The notes: generated from the sequence alone by a model not told the origin. A DNA stretch of 64,000 bases from Bombilactobacillus apium (GCF_013385145.1 NZ_JABZEC010000001.1:248001-312000); one strand, 5' to 3'. Positions 8,437 to 18,459 are shown, counted from the stretch's first letter. Numbers and translations are program-made.

Positions 8437-9780
8437 CTAAGGTTGGCGGAGACCTTTAGGTAAAAAGTTCTTTAATTGGTTTTGAACCACTTTCCCCCAA
8501 GCAAAAATTTTATTCTGATAGCTAACAGCAATCCAACCTTTAGGAAGGTTTTGGGTCAGAATCAAAGCTTCACCGTGGACGAAGTGTTGAAACTGGCTCG
8601 AATTTAAATCAAAAACTTGTTGGAATTGGTCGGGCCGTAAGGCAAGGACTAGAGCGTGATCAGGTTCAAAACGTTTCTTTTTGAAAGTTCCCAGTTTCAG
8701 GCCATTTCGCAAAACTTTGCTAGAAGCCAAAGTTTCGGGATTTAACGCCGGACAATAAAGATTATCTTGTTGACGCAACAGTTGAGGCCAAGAGATATTT
8801 TGCAGAGTTTGTTGTTCAAAGTCCTGCCATAATTGCTGGTCGGGCCAATTAGAGCGGTGATAAGGTTCCTGGGAGGACTGATAAGAAGAAGCAGTCTCAG
8901 TGCACTGTAACGCACAAATAAAATGACCTTCCCCAGCATAGTGTTGCGGAAATAACCGCCAAGCCTTTTTCAATTCCATTTGCTGATTGCCCCACTCTGG
9001 TCGTCCGGAGTCGACCCCTGCTGGACGGGGTAGATCTTGGACAGTTAGGGGGTAATTGTCTAACAACCAGGCAATGATTTGTTCATCTTCTTCGGGGGCA
9101 AAGGTACAAGTTGAATAGATAATCCTTCCCTGCGGAGCTAACATTTGCATAGCGGAAATGAGAATTTCTTGTTGACGCTGAGCGCATTGTTGCACCAGGT
9201 CTAAGGACCAATATTGCATTGCGGTCGGATCTTTACGAAAGAGTCCCTCACCTGAGCAGGGAGCATCGACTACAATACAATCAAAGAAATGGGGAAAAAT
9301 AGCCGCTAGTTGAGCTGGACTATTGTTGGTAACTACTGTCTGGGTTAAGCCCCATCGTTCAACATTTGAAGAAAGAACGCGCGCTCGACTGTGATTAATC
9401 TCGTTAGCAATTAAAAGCCCTTGGTTATGCATTAAGGCAGCCAGCTGAGTCGTCTTCCCTCCCGGAGCTGCACAAAGATCCAAAACCCTTTCATGGGCTT
9501 GTGGTTGAGCTACTTGGGCGACATTCATGGCACTCGGATCTTGAGAATAGATCCACCCTGCGAGGTGATCAATACTATGCCCGTCGATTTTTCCGCGATA
9601 GCCATTGCTGACTTCGGTGATCGGCTGTGATAAATCTTCATTGACCTGCTCTAGTTGGGCCTTTTGGGGATTGAGACGAAAACCAGCCGTTGGAGCTTGT
9701 GCCAGGCTAGTCAAGAATTCTGGAGCTTGGCTAGCCAAAAGCCTTTGATATTTTTGAATGAAATCTGTTGGTAATGACAT
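8437..9780 (-). CDS. rsmF: RsmF/NSUN-type rRNA (cytosine-C5) methyltransferase
   Basis: SAM-dependent 5-methylcytosine RNA methyltransferase. The SAM site VLDLCAAPGGKTTQLAAL and both active cysteines are visible, one in VVDAPCSGEG and one in IIYSTCTFAPEE. The C-terminal third (after about residue 290) is the RsmF-specific RNA-binding extension, giving 447 residues, as in Firmicute homologues. It is the last gene of a three-gene minus operon (4-base gaps). The rRNA target is inferred from family, not from this sequence. Confidence 0.9.
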   Translation of the reverse strand: MSLPTDFIQKYQRLLASQAPEFLTSLAQAPTAGFRLNPQKAQLEQVNEDLSQPITEVSNGYRGKIDGHSIDHLAGWIYSQDPSAMNVAQVAQPQAHERVLDLCAAPGGKTTQLAALMHNQGLLIANEINHSRARVLSSNVERWGLTQTVVTNNSPAQLAAIFPHFFDCIVVDAPCSGEGLFRKDPTAMQYWSLDLVQQCAQRQQEILISAMQMLAPQGRIIYSTCTFAPEEDEQIIAWLLDNYPLTVQDLPRPAGVDSGRPEWGNQQMELKKAWRLFPQHYAGEGHFICALQCTETASSYQSSQEPYHRSNWPDQQLWQDFEQQTLQNISWPQLLRQQDNLYCPALNPETLASSKVLRNGLKLGTFKKKRFEPDHALVLALRPDQFQQVFDLNSSQFQHFVHGEALILTQNLPKGWIAVSYQNKIFAWGKVVQNQLKNFLPKGLRQP

Positions 9781-9784
9781 TAAC

Positions 9785-10756
9785 TTATCCTTTGCGTGGT
9801 TTTGTGAAATTAAGTTGGAGTAAGACTTGAAGATTAAGCAAAATGAAAACTACGCCAAAGTAGAGAAAAAGATAACGCCAACTAATGATTTGAACTTTAT
9901 TGAAAGCAATTAGTCCGGCAATGGCAAAGGTAATCACTTGTCCTAAGAAAAATTTAAACCAAGTCTCTAATTTGAAAGTTGATAGAAGACCGTTTTGTAA
10001 GGCGCTTGCTTTAACCGAATGAACCGCGGGAATTTGACTCAGCCAACCGAGAATTAAAATAACTAACGCCGTCACGCTTAAAGAACAAAGAGTGTCGCCC
10101 CAACGGGTCCACCAAGTTTGCTTAATATTATTAATTCGGTTGACCGATCGAGCCGGTTTGCGGGCGTGAAAAGCAGTTTGCAATTGTTTTAATTTCTGGG
10201 GATGATTCAAAATGGGACCGTCAACAACAATCTGATAATGGCGAATTTGGGTGCGGTTATTTTGTTGAGGTGATGCTGAAATAAAAATATGTTGGTTCAA
10301 TTTATTATGATCATTAATTCCCGTAGCACCAATGACTGAATAGTAACGTTGTCCAATTTGATAATACCTTTGAGCTTGCGGATGGTAAGCTTTTTGGTAT
10401 AAATCTTTTCCTAAGATAACAAAGGGAATTGGCGATTGGAAATCACTTTTGATGAAAAAGCGCCCTTTGGTTATTGGTGTAGAGCGTAAAACTTCAGGCA
10501 TGTAGACGTAACTTACATTGGGATTTTTTTTCTGAATGAAATAGATTTGGAGTTGATCTAAATGGCGCTTCTGTAATTTTTGCAGAGCTTGGGGAATAGA
10601 TTGCTGTGAACGAGATGGAAAAATAACCGCTCCTTCGCGGATATTCCCCCGTTCGAGGAGTCGTTGATAATTGCGGGTATCGCTATGAGATACTAAAACA
10701 GCACTCCAGACAAGAAAGATGATAATTAAGATATTATACAAGATAGTTTTTTTCAT
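9785..10756 (-). CDS. Membrane protein with an extracytoplasmic domain, MacB/FtsX-like shape, function unknown
   Basis: 323 residues. One N-terminal helix (about residues 6-23) is followed by a soluble segment of about 190 residues, then three hydrophobic helices (about 220-240, 265-285 and 292-312). This layout resembles half of a MacB-type ABC permease (periplasmic core plus permease helices), but I see no ABC ATPase next to it and would not assign transport. It sits four bases from both neighbours, a putative methyltransferase and rsmF, so it is co-transcribed. Confidence 0.75.
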   Translation of the reverse strand: MKKTILYNILIIIFLVWSAVLVSHSDTRNYQRLLERGNIREGAVIFPSRSQQSIPQALQKLQKRHLDQLQIYFIQKKNPNVSYVYMPEVLRSTPITKGRFFIKSDFQSPIPFVILGKDLYQKAYHPQAQRYYQIGQRYYSVIGATGINDHNKLNQHIFISASPQQNNRTQIRHYQIVVDGPILNHPQKLKQLQTAFHARKPARSVNRINNIKQTWWTRWGDTLCSLSVTALVILILGWLSQIPAVHSVKASALQNGLLSTFKLETWFKFFLGQVITFAIAGLIAFNKVQIISWRYLFLYFGVVFILLNLQVLLQLNFTKPRKG

Positions 10757-10760
10757 AAAG

Positions 10761-11534
10761 TCACCTAATTACAAATAAATGGTCTTTAATAAGATCTAAA
10801 CTGGGATAGTAACGATTAATCTGAGCAATTCGCCGATCATAATGGAGCTGAGCTTGATCCCAGAAGAGTTGACTATTAGTTACCCCCCGGTATTCTCCAA
10901 TTAACCAAAATTGGGGTCGAGGTTGAAGTTGGCGAATTGCTTGGAGCAGTTGCCAGTCAATTTCTTCTCGATCGGGACTCCAAGCTAGTAAAATCACATC
11001 AACTTGTTGCCCTTTCTCGAGAACGGCGGTCAGGGCATCTTGTTTTTGAACCGAAGTCCAAAGTTTACGGCCGGTCTTGCTAGTTTGGGCCCAAGAGAAA
11101 TTATCAGTGGCATAAACCGTCTGTTGCTTTTGGCGGAGAGCCCAAGAGAGCATTCCGTTGCCACTCATTAATTCTAAATAACGGTAATGAGGAAATTCTT
11201 GGGTCCAGCAAGTAAGCATTGGTTGATTTAACAAGGCCCAAATTCCTAGTTCTTCTTGTAAATAATTGCGAAAATCACCTAAAAAACGGGCTAGATCTTC
11301 AATTTGTTCTTCTTTTTGACTCCAGTTCTTCCCTACCGAGAATTTGGAATTAGTTAAAAGCCGAGTTAAATCATCCGGGGTAACGTCTAAATTTGGTAAA
11401 ATAAAAGTTGGTAACCGTTGTTGCCGGTAGGCAGCAATTGTTTGTGCTAATTGCTTTAAAAGAACTGAAAATTTAGGATCAGTTTGGAAAAGAGTTTGAT
11501 AAAGTTGTAGTTTAGTTTCATAATCTATCGACAT
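10761..11534 (-). CDS. Putative SAM-dependent methyltransferase
   Basis: 257 residues. The middle of the protein reads YLELMSGNGMLSWALRQK then VYATDNFSW, matching a Rossmann methyltransferase glycine loop (E/DxxxGxG) and the acidic residue after strand two. VDVILLAWSPDREEIDW fits strand four. An N-terminal helical region of about 115 residues precedes it. Substrate unknown. It is the first gene of a three-gene operon with a membrane protein and rsmF, and is transcribed divergently from lepB. Confidence 0.7.
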   Translation of the reverse strand: MSIDYETKLQLYQTLFQTDPKFSVLLKQLAQTIAAYRQQRLPTFILPNLDVTPDDLTRLLTNSKFSVGKNWSQKEEQIEDLARFLGDFRNYLQEELGIWALLNQPMLTCWTQEFPHYRYLELMSGNGMLSWALRQKQQTVYATDNFSWAQTSKTGRKLWTSVQKQDALTAVLEKGQQVDVILLAWSPDREEIDWQLLQAIRQLQPRPQFWLIGEYRGVTNSQLFWDQAQLHYDRRIAQINRYYPSLDLIKDHLFVIR

Positions 11535-11625
11535 GAATTTTCCTCGGGAATTTTTTGTTCTTAACCTAGCAAAAGTGTATCATATGCTTGTATTGATTAC
11601 CGCATAATAAAGTGAGGTGAAATGA

Positions 11626-12282
11626 ATGGGCGCTGAAAAAAGTAGTTCAGGGACGGTTCGCTCATGGTTGATTTGGTTGGCTCAGACGATCGGCCTGTTG
11701 ATTGTAATTTGGGGAGCTTTCTTTCTCTTAAATCGTTATTTGATTGACAATACCCGAGTTTCGGGAACATCGATGCAACCAACTTTTGAAGATAATGATC
11801 GGGCCATTGCTTGGCGTCATAGTAAAGTTAAAACCGGTGATGTGGTAGTCATCGATGCTCCAGATCAACCGGGAGCTTTTTATATCAAAAGAGTAATTGC
11901 TACTCCGCAGCAAACCGTAGTGGCGAAAGATAATCAGATTTATGTTAACGGTAAGAAACTTCAGCAAGATTATTTAAAGCCGGGATCTAAATTAGTTGAT
12001 GATGGCACCGCCGGAGTTTATGGAACCAAGTATACAGATACGGATGACTTTAGCCTGCGAACCTTAGCTAAAAGTAGTTATTATCGAAAATTGTATACCC
12101 CGCAACAGCTCCAACAACTTCAAGCTACTAACCAAGTTCCCAAAGGCAGCTATTTCGTCATGGGAGATCACCGGAGTGTTTCCAAGGATAGCCGCTATAT
12201 CGGTTTTATCCCTCGAGACAAGATTGAAGGTGTCGTTAAGGTGCGTTATTGGCCTTTAACGAGTTGGAAAATTTTTAATTAG
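11626..12282 (+). CDS. lepB: Signal peptidase I
   Basis: Membrane serine protease that removes signal peptides of secreted proteins. After an N-terminal cytoplasmic stretch there is one transmembrane helix (about residues 13-32). Box B contains the catalytic serine in SGTSMQPT, box D the catalytic lysine in FYIKRVIA, and box E is GDHRSVSKDSR. The histidine replaces the more common asparagine of GDNR. 218 residues is normal for Gram-positive enzymes. GAGGTGAA precedes the ATG. It is monocistronic with its own terminator. Confidence 0.93.
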   Translation: MGAEKSSSGTVRSWLIWLAQTIGLLIVIWGAFFLLNRYLIDNTRVSGTSMQPTFEDNDRAIAWRHSKVKTGDVVVIDAPDQPGAFYIKRVIATPQQTVVAKDNQIYVNGKKLQQDYLKPGSKLVDDGTAGVYGTKYTDTDDFSLRTLAKSSYYRKLYTPQQLQQLQATNQVPKGSYFVMGDHRSVSKDSRYIGFIPRDKIEGVVKVRYWPLTSWKIFN

Positions 12283-12289
12283 GAACTAG

Positions 12290-12322
12290 CAAAATTGCCA
12301 GCCTCAGGCTTGGCAATTTTTT
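12290..12322 (+). terminator. Terminator of lepB
   Basis: AAAATTGCCA and TTGGCAATTTTTT form a stem around GCCTCAGGC directly after the lepB stop; the T-run is on the plus strand. Confidence 0.88.
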
Positions 12323-12350
12323 GTTGTCTGCAAGAGATAAAGAAAACTAC

Positions 12351-12391
12351 TAAATAGGCGAATGAAAACTAAAATTTTCATTCACCTATTG
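12351..12391 (-). terminator. Hairpin downstream of the tautomerase gene
   Basis: AATAGGCGAATGAAAA pairs with TTTTCATTCACCTATT across a short loop, with one mismatch. It lies past the 3' end of the minus-strand pepT-tautomerase unit. There is no strong T-run, so termination is likely but not certain. Confidence 0.5.
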
Positions 12392-12447
12392 GTAAATTGA
12401 CGAGCGTTCCTAATTGTCAGGAGAATCTCTCTAAAGATCCTTAATGT

Positions 12448-12633
12448 TTATTCGTCAGACTTCAAAACTCCACCAACTGAATAGTGATCCGGTTGCATTT
12501 CATTGAGAACAATGTGGACATGTTCAGCCGGAGCTCCGGTATTTTTCATAATTGCTTGGGTGACATCAGCCACCATTTGTTTAAGTTGTTCCGGCTTACG
12601 ACCGGCAATTAATTCAATATGAACTAAAGGCAT
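12448..12633 (-). CDS. 4-oxalocrotonate tautomerase family protein
   Basis: 61-residue tautomerase-fold protein. After the initiator Met comes Pro-1 (MPLVHIELIAGR), the general base of the family, and the pattern GRKPEQLKQMV matches. Such small enzymes act as hexamers; the physiological substrate in lactobacilli is not known. It starts two bases after pepT, so it is co-transcribed. The length is typical. Confidence 0.85.
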   Translation of the reverse strand: MPLVHIELIAGRKPEQLKQMVADVTQAIMKNTGAPAEHVHIVLNEMQPDHYSVGGVLKSDE

Positions 12634-12635
12634 AA

Positions 12636-13874
12636 TTATTCTCCTTGCGTATTTAAACGACTGATTTCTAAAATGACATCGACCGCTTTATCCATGACCT
12701 GCTCGGACACATATTCAAAACGTCCGTGCATGTTTTCGGGACCCGCAAAGATATTGGGAGTCGGTAAACCCATGAAAGAAATGGTTGAACCGTCTGTGCC
12801 GCCCCGAACAGCAGTTTTATCCGGGACAATACCTAAATTGTGCATGGCTTTTTCGGCTAGTTGGACGACTTCCATATGGTCTTTAATCACTTCATACATA
12901 TTATAATACTGATCATAAATTTTAGCTTGAATTGTTTGAGATCCATACTTTTGCTTCAATTTAGCGATAATTTGTTGCAGGAATTCTTTTCGTCTTTCTA
13001 GGCCTCCACGATCGAAATCCCGGATAATATAAGAGAGATTAGCTTGATCGACACTCCCTGTAAATTCAGTTAAAAAGTAGAAACCTTCCCGACCACTAGT
13101 CTTTTCTGGGACTTCATTAGCAGGAAGTTGACTTTGCAGCTCCATGCCGATCAAGCTGGCATTAACTAAAATATCTTTAGCTTCACTAGGATGGACATCT
13201 TTTCCCGTAATTTGAATTTTAGCAGCAGCGGCATTAAAGGTTTCATATTCAAGTTGACCTTCGCTACCACCGTCTACAGTATAGGCAAAGTCCGCTGCAA
13301 AAGCTGGAGCATCGAAGTTTTTAGCGCCCTTTCCTGTTTCTTCATCGGGGCTAAAGCCCAGGCGAAGAGTGCCATGTTCAATTTCTGGATGTTCCAGGAG
13401 ATACTCTACTGCGGTGATAATTTCACTGACGCCAGCTTTGTCATCTCCTCCGAGTAAGGTTGTTCCATCAGTGGTAATTAAAGTTTGATCAGTATACTTC
13501 TTTAAGCTAGGAAAGACTTTAGGATCTAATTGATATTTACCTGCCGGATCAAGTTTGATAATTTGCTGGCCATCGTAGTCAGAAACAATCTGGGGGTTAA
13601 CGTGTTCAGAATTGAAGTCTGCCGTGTCGACATGGGCTAAAAATCCAATTACCGGAACTTGTTTGGCAGTATTGGCTGGCAAAGTGGCTGTTAAATAACC
13701 GTTTTGCGAATTATAAACTACTTCTTGGAGACCAAGATTGGTTAGTTCAGTTGCTAGTTTTTTCAAAAAAATCACTTGGCGTTGCGTAGTGGGAACGGTG
13801 GTTGATTGTTCATCAGACCGAGTATTTTGGCGAACATAGCGTAAAAAGCGTTCTTCTAGTTGAGGATATTTCAT
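12636..13874 (-). CDS. pepT: Peptidase T (tripeptide aminopeptidase)
   Basis: Cytosolic M20 zinc aminopeptidase that removes the N-terminal residue of tripeptides. The metal site is visible in FLAHVDTADF, LLGGDDKAG and SPDEETG, and the late HGRFEYV motif is present. The length of 412 residues matches PepT. ATG 12 bases after the Nif3-like gene stop region; the small tautomerase gene follows two bases later. Relevant to the peptide-based nitrogen nutrition of lactic acid bacteria. Confidence 0.95.
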   Translation of the reverse strand: MKYPQLEERFLRYVRQNTRSDEQSTTVPTTQRQVIFLKKLATELTNLGLQEVVYNSQNGYLTATLPANTAKQVPVIGFLAHVDTADFNSEHVNPQIVSDYDGQQIIKLDPAGKYQLDPKVFPSLKKYTDQTLITTDGTTLLGGDDKAGVSEIITAVEYLLEHPEIEHGTLRLGFSPDEETGKGAKNFDAPAFAADFAYTVDGGSEGQLEYETFNAAAAKIQITGKDVHPSEAKDILVNASLIGMELQSQLPANEVPEKTSGREGFYFLTEFTGSVDQANLSYIIRDFDRGGLERRKEFLQQIIAKLKQKYGSQTIQAKIYDQYYNMYEVIKDHMEVVQLAEKAMHNLGIVPDKTAVRGGTDGSTISFMGLPTPNIFAGPENMHGRFEYVSEQVMDKAVDVILEISRLNTQGE

Positions 13875-13885
13875 TTCTTAAACTC

Positions 13886-14686
13886 CTAAAAAATAAATTG
13901 GAATGGTTCGGTATTTGCCTGAGCGACTTGGACTTCAATTTGCCAGTCAGCCGCTTGCGCCCAGCTTTTAATTAAAGACTGCATCTGATCTTGGAAGATT
14001 ACTTCAATGTGGTGTCCTGGATCAATCACACTCAAGTTAGTTGTTAACATTTCATGAGCCGTATGGTAGTAAACATCACCCGTAATTAGAACTTCTAGAC
14101 CACGGGCCACGGCTTGGGGATAAAATTTACCACCATCACCACCCAAAAATCCGATCTTACGGACAATTTGTTCCGGCTGCTTACTAATCAAACGGAGCCC
14201 ACTTAGTTGGAATTTTTGGCGAACGAGGCGAGCTAACTCTTGAACTGATAAGGCGCTAGGAAGAAGTCCCCAGCGACCTAGAGGAATCCCATCTTGGTCA
14301 GTTCCCCAAGTTTGAATCTCTTGTAAGCCTAATTTTTGCGCCAACCAGTCGTTCATTCCGCCGGTGGCTTTATCCACATTAGTATGGGCTGCGTAAACCG
14401 TAATTTGGTGTTGGAGCAGTTGCGCGTACATTTGATTTTGGGGATCACGAGTATCTAGATTAGTCGCTGGATGAAACATTACCGGATGATGAGCCACGAT
14501 TAGGTCAACTTGCTGGTCAATCGCTTCTTGAACGACCTCCGGACGAACGTCTAAAGTTGTTAAGACCTTGTGAACCGGTAAATCAGGATTCCCTAATTGA
14601 AGCCCCGTAGGATCATGAGCTATTTTAATCGCTAAAGGAGCAAGTTTTTCGATTCGTTCGATAATCATGGTTGCCGTAGGAATCAT
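13886..14686 (-). CDS. Nif3-like dinuclear metal center protein
   Basis: 266 residues of the Nif3/YqfO family, which binds two metal ions. Characteristic elements are IAHDPTGLQLG, VDLIVAHHPVMFH, AHTNVDKATGGMN and ITGDVYYHTAHEM. This is the short form without the inserted PII-like domain of Bacillus YqfO. The biochemical role is unsettled; it has been proposed to act as a GTP cyclohydrolase-like enzyme. Its start overlaps the trmK stop by four bases (ATGA), a pairing conserved widely in Firmicutes. Confidence 0.9.
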   Translation of the reverse strand: MIPTATMIIERIEKLAPLAIKIAHDPTGLQLGNPDLPVHKVLTTLDVRPEVVQEAIDQQVDLIVAHHPVMFHPATNLDTRDPQNQMYAQLLQHQITVYAAHTNVDKATGGMNDWLAQKLGLQEIQTWGTDQDGIPLGRWGLLPSALSVQELARLVRQKFQLSGLRLISKQPEQIVRKIGFLGGDGGKFYPQAVARGLEVLITGDVYYHTAHEMLTTNLSVIDPGHHIEVIFQDQMQSLIKSWAQAADWQIEVQVAQANTEPFQFIF

Positions 14687-15372
14687 TTTAAAACCTCCTC
14701 AATTTCTTGAATTCGTTGCTGGGCCCAAGCAATCTTTGCGGGCTCTTGTTTTTGAGCATGCTGCAAATTTTGGTACATAAATTTCGTTCGTTGAAGTTTG
14801 TCACGCCATTTATTGAGAAAAACCGAACTTCTTTCAGCCAATAATTTGGGGCCAAATAAAAGTTCTTGAGAAGTCAAAAACACTGCTTGCTCAACTTTTT
14901 CAGCCCGGATAATTTCATAAATATGGCCATCTTCTTGAACCAAGCATTCAGCCGTAATTTGCCAATGATGTTGACTAAGCCACAAGCGAACTTGAGGTTC
15001 ATCGTTATTGGCTTCTAAAATCAAACAGGAAATTGAAGCTAGAGCGGCAATTCCTTGCGTCAAAATACGAGTAATCAATTGCCCGCCCATCCCCGCAATA
15101 ATCACGACTTCTACTTGGTCAGCCTCAGTTAAGCCCTGTAAGCCGTCGGCTTGTCGGGTCTGAATCACTTTTCCTAAGTTAGCATCCGCAATGTTTTGTT
15201 GGGAAATTGCTAAAGGTCCGGGAGCGATTTCACTGGCAATAGCCCGTTGAGTCTGGTGTTCTTGGACTAAGGTGATGGGAACAAAAGCATGATCTGATCC
15301 AATATCAGCGACACAAGTTGTTGAAGGAACCAATGAAATAATGGTTTGAAGACGGTGGGATAGTTTCGGCAT
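14683..15372 (-). CDS. trmK: tRNA (adenine-22 N1) methyltransferase
   Basis: SAM-dependent enzyme making m1A22 in tRNA. It shows CVADIGSDHAFVPI at the SAM site and VVIIAGMGGQLITRIL, both hallmarks of TrmK, with a C-terminal coiled helix (KWRDKLQRTKFMYQNLQ). 229 residues is normal. The gene lies between rpoD and the Nif3-like gene, the usual Firmicute order, and overlaps the latter by four bases. Confidence 0.92.
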   Translation of the reverse strand: MPKLSHRLQTIISLVPSTTCVADIGSDHAFVPITLVQEHQTQRAIASEIAPGPLAISQQNIADANLGKVIQTRQADGLQGLTEADQVEVVIIAGMGGQLITRILTQGIAALASISCLILEANNDEPQVRLWLSQHHWQITAECLVQEDGHIYEIIRAEKVEQAVFLTSQELLFGPKLLAERSSVFLNKWRDKLQRTKFMYQNLQHAQKQEPAKIAWAQQRIQEIEEVLK

Positions 15373-15396
15373 ACAAAACTCCTTTAATTATGTAAA

Positions 15397-15416
15397 CCTA
15401 ACTCAATTGAGTTAGG
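15397..15416. other. Perfect 20-base palindrome between rpoD and trmK
   Basis: CCTAACTCAATTGAGTTAGG is a perfect palindrome just after the rpoD stop, followed on the minus strand by TTTACATAATTAAAGGAG, which carries the trmK ribosome site. It may be a weak terminator or a processing hairpin, since it lacks a T-run. Confidence 0.6.
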
Positions 15417-15431
15417 GAGTAAACTTAACTT

Positions 15432-16556
15432 TTAATCTAAAAAGTCGCGTAATTGTTTGGAACGAGAAGGATGTCGGAGTTTTCTTAAAGCTTTCGCTTC
15501 AATTTGGCGAATCCGCTCACGGGTTACACCGAAAACTCGACCAACTTCCTCTAAGGTTCTAGTTCGACCATCATCCAACCCAAAGCGCAAGCGTAAAACA
15601 TTTTCTTCTCGATCGGTCAAAGTGTCGAGGACATTTTCCAATTGTTCTTTGAGTAATTCATAAGAAGCATGATCTTCGGGACTAGTAGCTTCATTATCTT
15701 CAATAAAGTCACCCAAATGAGAATCGTCTTCTTCCCCAATTGGAGTTTCCAAGGAAACTGGTTCTTGAGCAATTTTGAGAATATCGCGGACCTTGGAAGT
15801 CAAAATTTCCATTTCGGCGCCAATTTCCTCTGGCGTCGGTTCCCGACCTAAATCTTGCAGTAGTTGCCGCTGAATCCGAATCAGTTTATTGATGGTTTCG
15901 ACCATATGCACTGGAATTCGGATGGTCCGCGCTTGGTCAGCAATGGCACGGGTGATGGCCTGACGAATCCACCAAGTAGCATAAGTTGAAAACTTGAATC
16001 CCTTCCGGTAATCAAATTTCTCAACCGCCTTCATCAAGCCCATATTTCCTTCCTGAATTAAATCCAAGAAGTGCATTCCCCGACCAACATAACGTTTAGC
16101 AATTGAAACCACTAACCGCAAGTTAGCTTCCGCCAATTGTTGCTTGGCTTCTTCGTCACCGTCTTCAATTCTTTGGGCTAAGTCAACTTCTTGTTGGGCA
16201 TTTAATAAAGGAACCCGACCAATCTCTTTCAAATACATTCGGACAGGATCGTTAATCTTAATACCCGTCGGAGCTGACATGTCAGTTAATTCGTGATTGT
16301 TGACCTCTTTTTGGCTTTTTAGGGCTAATTGACTAGGATCACCGTTTTGGTCGACAACGCTAATGCCGCGATCTTGTAAATGTTCAATTAACTCTTCAAT
16401 TGAGTCTCCCTTCAAGGCAAAAGGTTTCACGAGGCGCTCTTCTAAGACACTATCAGCAACCTTCTTATCGGCCTTATATTCTTTAATTAAGCTATTGGTT
16501 GCTTTTTCAAGTTCTTTGCTTGATTTGACGACACTCTTTTTTTTCTTATTCTCCAT
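15432..16556 (-). CDS. rpoD: Primary sigma factor RpoD (sigma-A)
   Basis: Housekeeping sigma factor. Region 1.2 begins at [16 protein letters not shown], region 2 has [34 protein letters not shown] and [16 protein letters not shown], and region 4 has [30 protein letters not shown]. Upstream in-frame codons exist to 16586, but AAAGGAG precedes the ATG at 16556, giving 374 residues. It overlaps the dnaG 3' end by 11 bases, the classic dnaG-rpoD macromolecular-synthesis operon. Confidence 0.96.
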   Translation of the reverse strand: MENKKKKSVVKSSKELEKATNSLIKEYKADKKVADSVLEERLVKPFALKGDSIEELIEHLQDRGISVVDQNGDPSQLALKSQKEVNNHELTDMSAPTGIKINDPVRMYLKEIGRVPLLNAQQEVDLAQRIEDGDEEAKQQLAEANLRLVVSIAKRYVGRGMHFLDLIQEGNMGLMKAVEKFDYRKGFKFSTYATWWIRQAITRAIADQARTIRIPVHMVETINKLIRIQRQLLQDLGREPTPEEIGAEMEILTSKVRDILKIAQEPVSLETPIGEEDDSHLGDFIEDNEATSPEDHASYELLKEQLENVLDTLTDREENVLRLRFGLDDGRTRTLEEVGRVFGVTRERIRQIEAKALRKLRHPSRSKQLRDFLD

Positions 16557-18402
16557 CCAAAAGCTCCTTTTTTTCTGCGTGATCAATTTGCTGGCGCAAA
16601 GTAATCAGTTTCAGGGTAAATTCCAGTTCTTGTTGCGAGTCACCAATTTGGGCGGCTTGCTGGATCTTTTGTTGATATATCCGTAATTGTTGCTCCTCCG
16701 AATTTGCCTGTAAATTATTGATATAATCTTGGACTTCAGCTTCAGAGTAACTGGCCGGACGAGGCATCATTTCAATCGTGGTTACCAAGTTGCGCAGATT
16801 TTCAGGAATTAGATCTATAAATTGAGCAACAGTTAATTGATCTTGAGTCAGACTAGCCCGCAACCAAACATCAAAAATTTCTTGATATTGCTCGTGCACA
16901 AAATGAAAATTATTTTGCCGGTCCAAGATGTTAATTACCTCGGGAAAGTGAAAAACAATCTGTAATAAATTTCTCTCTGACTTTTCTATCCGGTCCAAAT
17001 GACTATACTCTAAATCTCGATTCGGAGCAGCTTCTTGGGCTTGTTTAGTTAGACCTTCTTGGGCTAAAGGTTGCAGCAGCTTTTGACTTTTGATTTGATC
17101 AGCCAATTCTTGTTGCACTGCCGTTACTGAAAGTTGCAGACGTTCAGCTAGTTGACGGACGTATAGTTCTTGTTCAACAGGTGACTGCACCGGAGCTAAA
17201 TATTTTAAAGCCGAATTGAGAAAGTCAACTTTTTGTAAATCATTACTGAGGTCATATTGTTGACTGAGAAACTCAATCATAAAGGCTACCGGGCTCAAAG
17301 ACTTATGCTGAACTAATTTGACAAAAGCATCTCCACCCTGTTTTTTAATAAATTCATCTGGATCTTGTCCACCGGGAAGAACTACAACTCCAACTTCCAA
17401 GTTAGTTTCTTGCAGTAATTTTAAAGCTCGCTGGGCGGCTTTAATTCCTGGAGCATCTCCATCATAACAGATAATCAAACGATGGGTTAGACGTTGGAGT
17501 AGATAGATCTGTTCACTAGTTAAACTAGTCCCCATGGAAGCCACGCCATTTTTAAGACCGGCTTGATAAGCACTAATCACATCCATGAAACCTTCGAATA
17601 AAACAACTTCCCCTTGTTTGCGAATCGCGGTTTTGGCGGCAGCAAGATTGAAGAGGGTTTTACTCTTATGAAAGATTTCTGTTTCCGGGCTATTTAAATA
17701 TTTTCCCACTGGTCGATCAGGCGGTGGTGGTTGCAATAGCCGTCCTGAGAAGGCGATCGTCTTTCCACTTTGATCGGTCACGGGAAAAACGACCCGATCT
17801 TGAAAACGATCGTAAAACTGACCTTGATCACTTTCTGTAAAAAGTCCAGAACGTTGTAGTTCTGGGGTTGATTTAGACTTCTCCTGGAAAAAACTCCAAA
17901 GAATCTGAGATTGATCTGGAGCATAGCCAATTTGAAAGTGTTCAATCGTCTCATCAGTCAACTGTCGTTGATGCAGATATTCCAGAGCAGAAACTCCAGC
18001 TTGAGTTCGTAGGAGAATATGATGGTAAAAATCCTGGGCGGCTTGATAGTCCTGTTTTAGAATGGCATGCGGCTCTGAACTATGATCAGAGGGAGCCTGA
18101 TAATTCGCTGGCAAGGAAATCCCACTAAAGTCTGCGACTTTTAAAACGGCTTCCGGGAAATTCAGATCTTCCATATCCATTAGAAACTTATAGACGTTAC
18201 CCCCCCGTCCACAACTGAAACAATGGAAAATTTGTTTACTTTCAGAGACCGAAAAACTAGGAGTTTTTTCTTCGTGAAAAGGACATAAGCCAAACAGATT
18301 CTGACCAGATTTCTTCAGCTGTACGTAAGGCTCAATTACATCCGCGATATTGGTTTGTTGGCGAACTTCTTCAATGAAGTCTTCCGGAATTTTAGTAACC
18401 AG
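16546..18402 (-). CDS. dnaG: DNA primase, apparently starting at CTG
   Basis: Makes RNA primers for replication. The N-terminal zinc ribbon (CPFH then CFSCGRGG) lies upstream of the first in-frame ATG at 18180, so that ATG cannot be the true start. The Toprim core has [10 protein letters not shown] and ICYDGDAPG. Reading back from [11 protein letters not shown], an in-frame TGA lies two codons before a CTG at 18402-18400. GGAGG (18415-18411) is eight bases before that CTG, and no ATG, GTG or TTG fits. That gives 618 residues, normal for the family. It is followed by rpoD with an 11-base overlap. Confidence 0.9.
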   Translation of the reverse strand: MVTKIPEDFIEEVRQQTNIADVIEPYVQLKKSGQNLFGLCPFHEEKTPSFSVSESKQIFHCFSCGRGGNVYKFLMDMEDLNFPEAVLKVADFSGISLPANYQAPSDHSSEPHAILKQDYQAAQDFYHHILLRTQAGVSALEYLHQRQLTDETIEHFQIGYAPDQSQILWSFFQEKSKSTPELQRSGLFTESDQGQFYDRFQDRVVFPVTDQSGKTIAFSGRLLQPPPPDRPVGKYLNSPETEIFHKSKTLFNLAAAKTAIRKQGEVVLFEGFMDVISAYQAGLKNGVASMGTSLTSEQIYLLQRLTHRLIICYDGDAPGIKAAQRALKLLQETNLEVGVVVLPGGQDPDEFIKKQGGDAFVKLVQHKSLSPVAFMIEFLSQQYDLSNDLQKVDFLNSALKYLAPVQSPVEQELYVRQLAERLQLSVTAVQQELADQIKSQKLLQPLAQEGLTKQAQEAAPNRDLEYSHLDRIEKSERNLLQIVFHFPEVINILDRQNNFHFVHEQYQEIFDVWLRASLTQDQLTVAQFIDLIPENLRNLVTTIEMMPRPASYSEAEVQDYINNLQANSEEQQLRIYQQKIQQAAQIGDSQQELEFTLKLITLRQQIDHAEKKELLDGE

Positions 18403-18426
18403 TAGTCACACCTCCCGCCCTAAGCG

Positions 18427-18459
18427 AAAAGAGAGCCGCATTAAAAATGCGACTATCTC
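18427..18459 (-). terminator. Terminator or attenuator between glyS and dnaG
   Basis: On the minus strand GAGAG and CGCATT pair with AATGCG and CTCTC around a T-rich loop, followed by TTTTCGC. It lies 70 bases after glyS and 24 bases before the dnaG start. It could end glyQS transcripts or attenuate a promoter in the AT-rich stretch just upstream (TATAGT/TATATT at about 18470-18490). Confidence 0.75.

Noticed and set aside
18181-18405. Truncated dnaG lacking the zinc-binding domain
   Set aside because: The zinc ribbon is encoded without interruption upstream of the first ATG; only the start codon is unusual.
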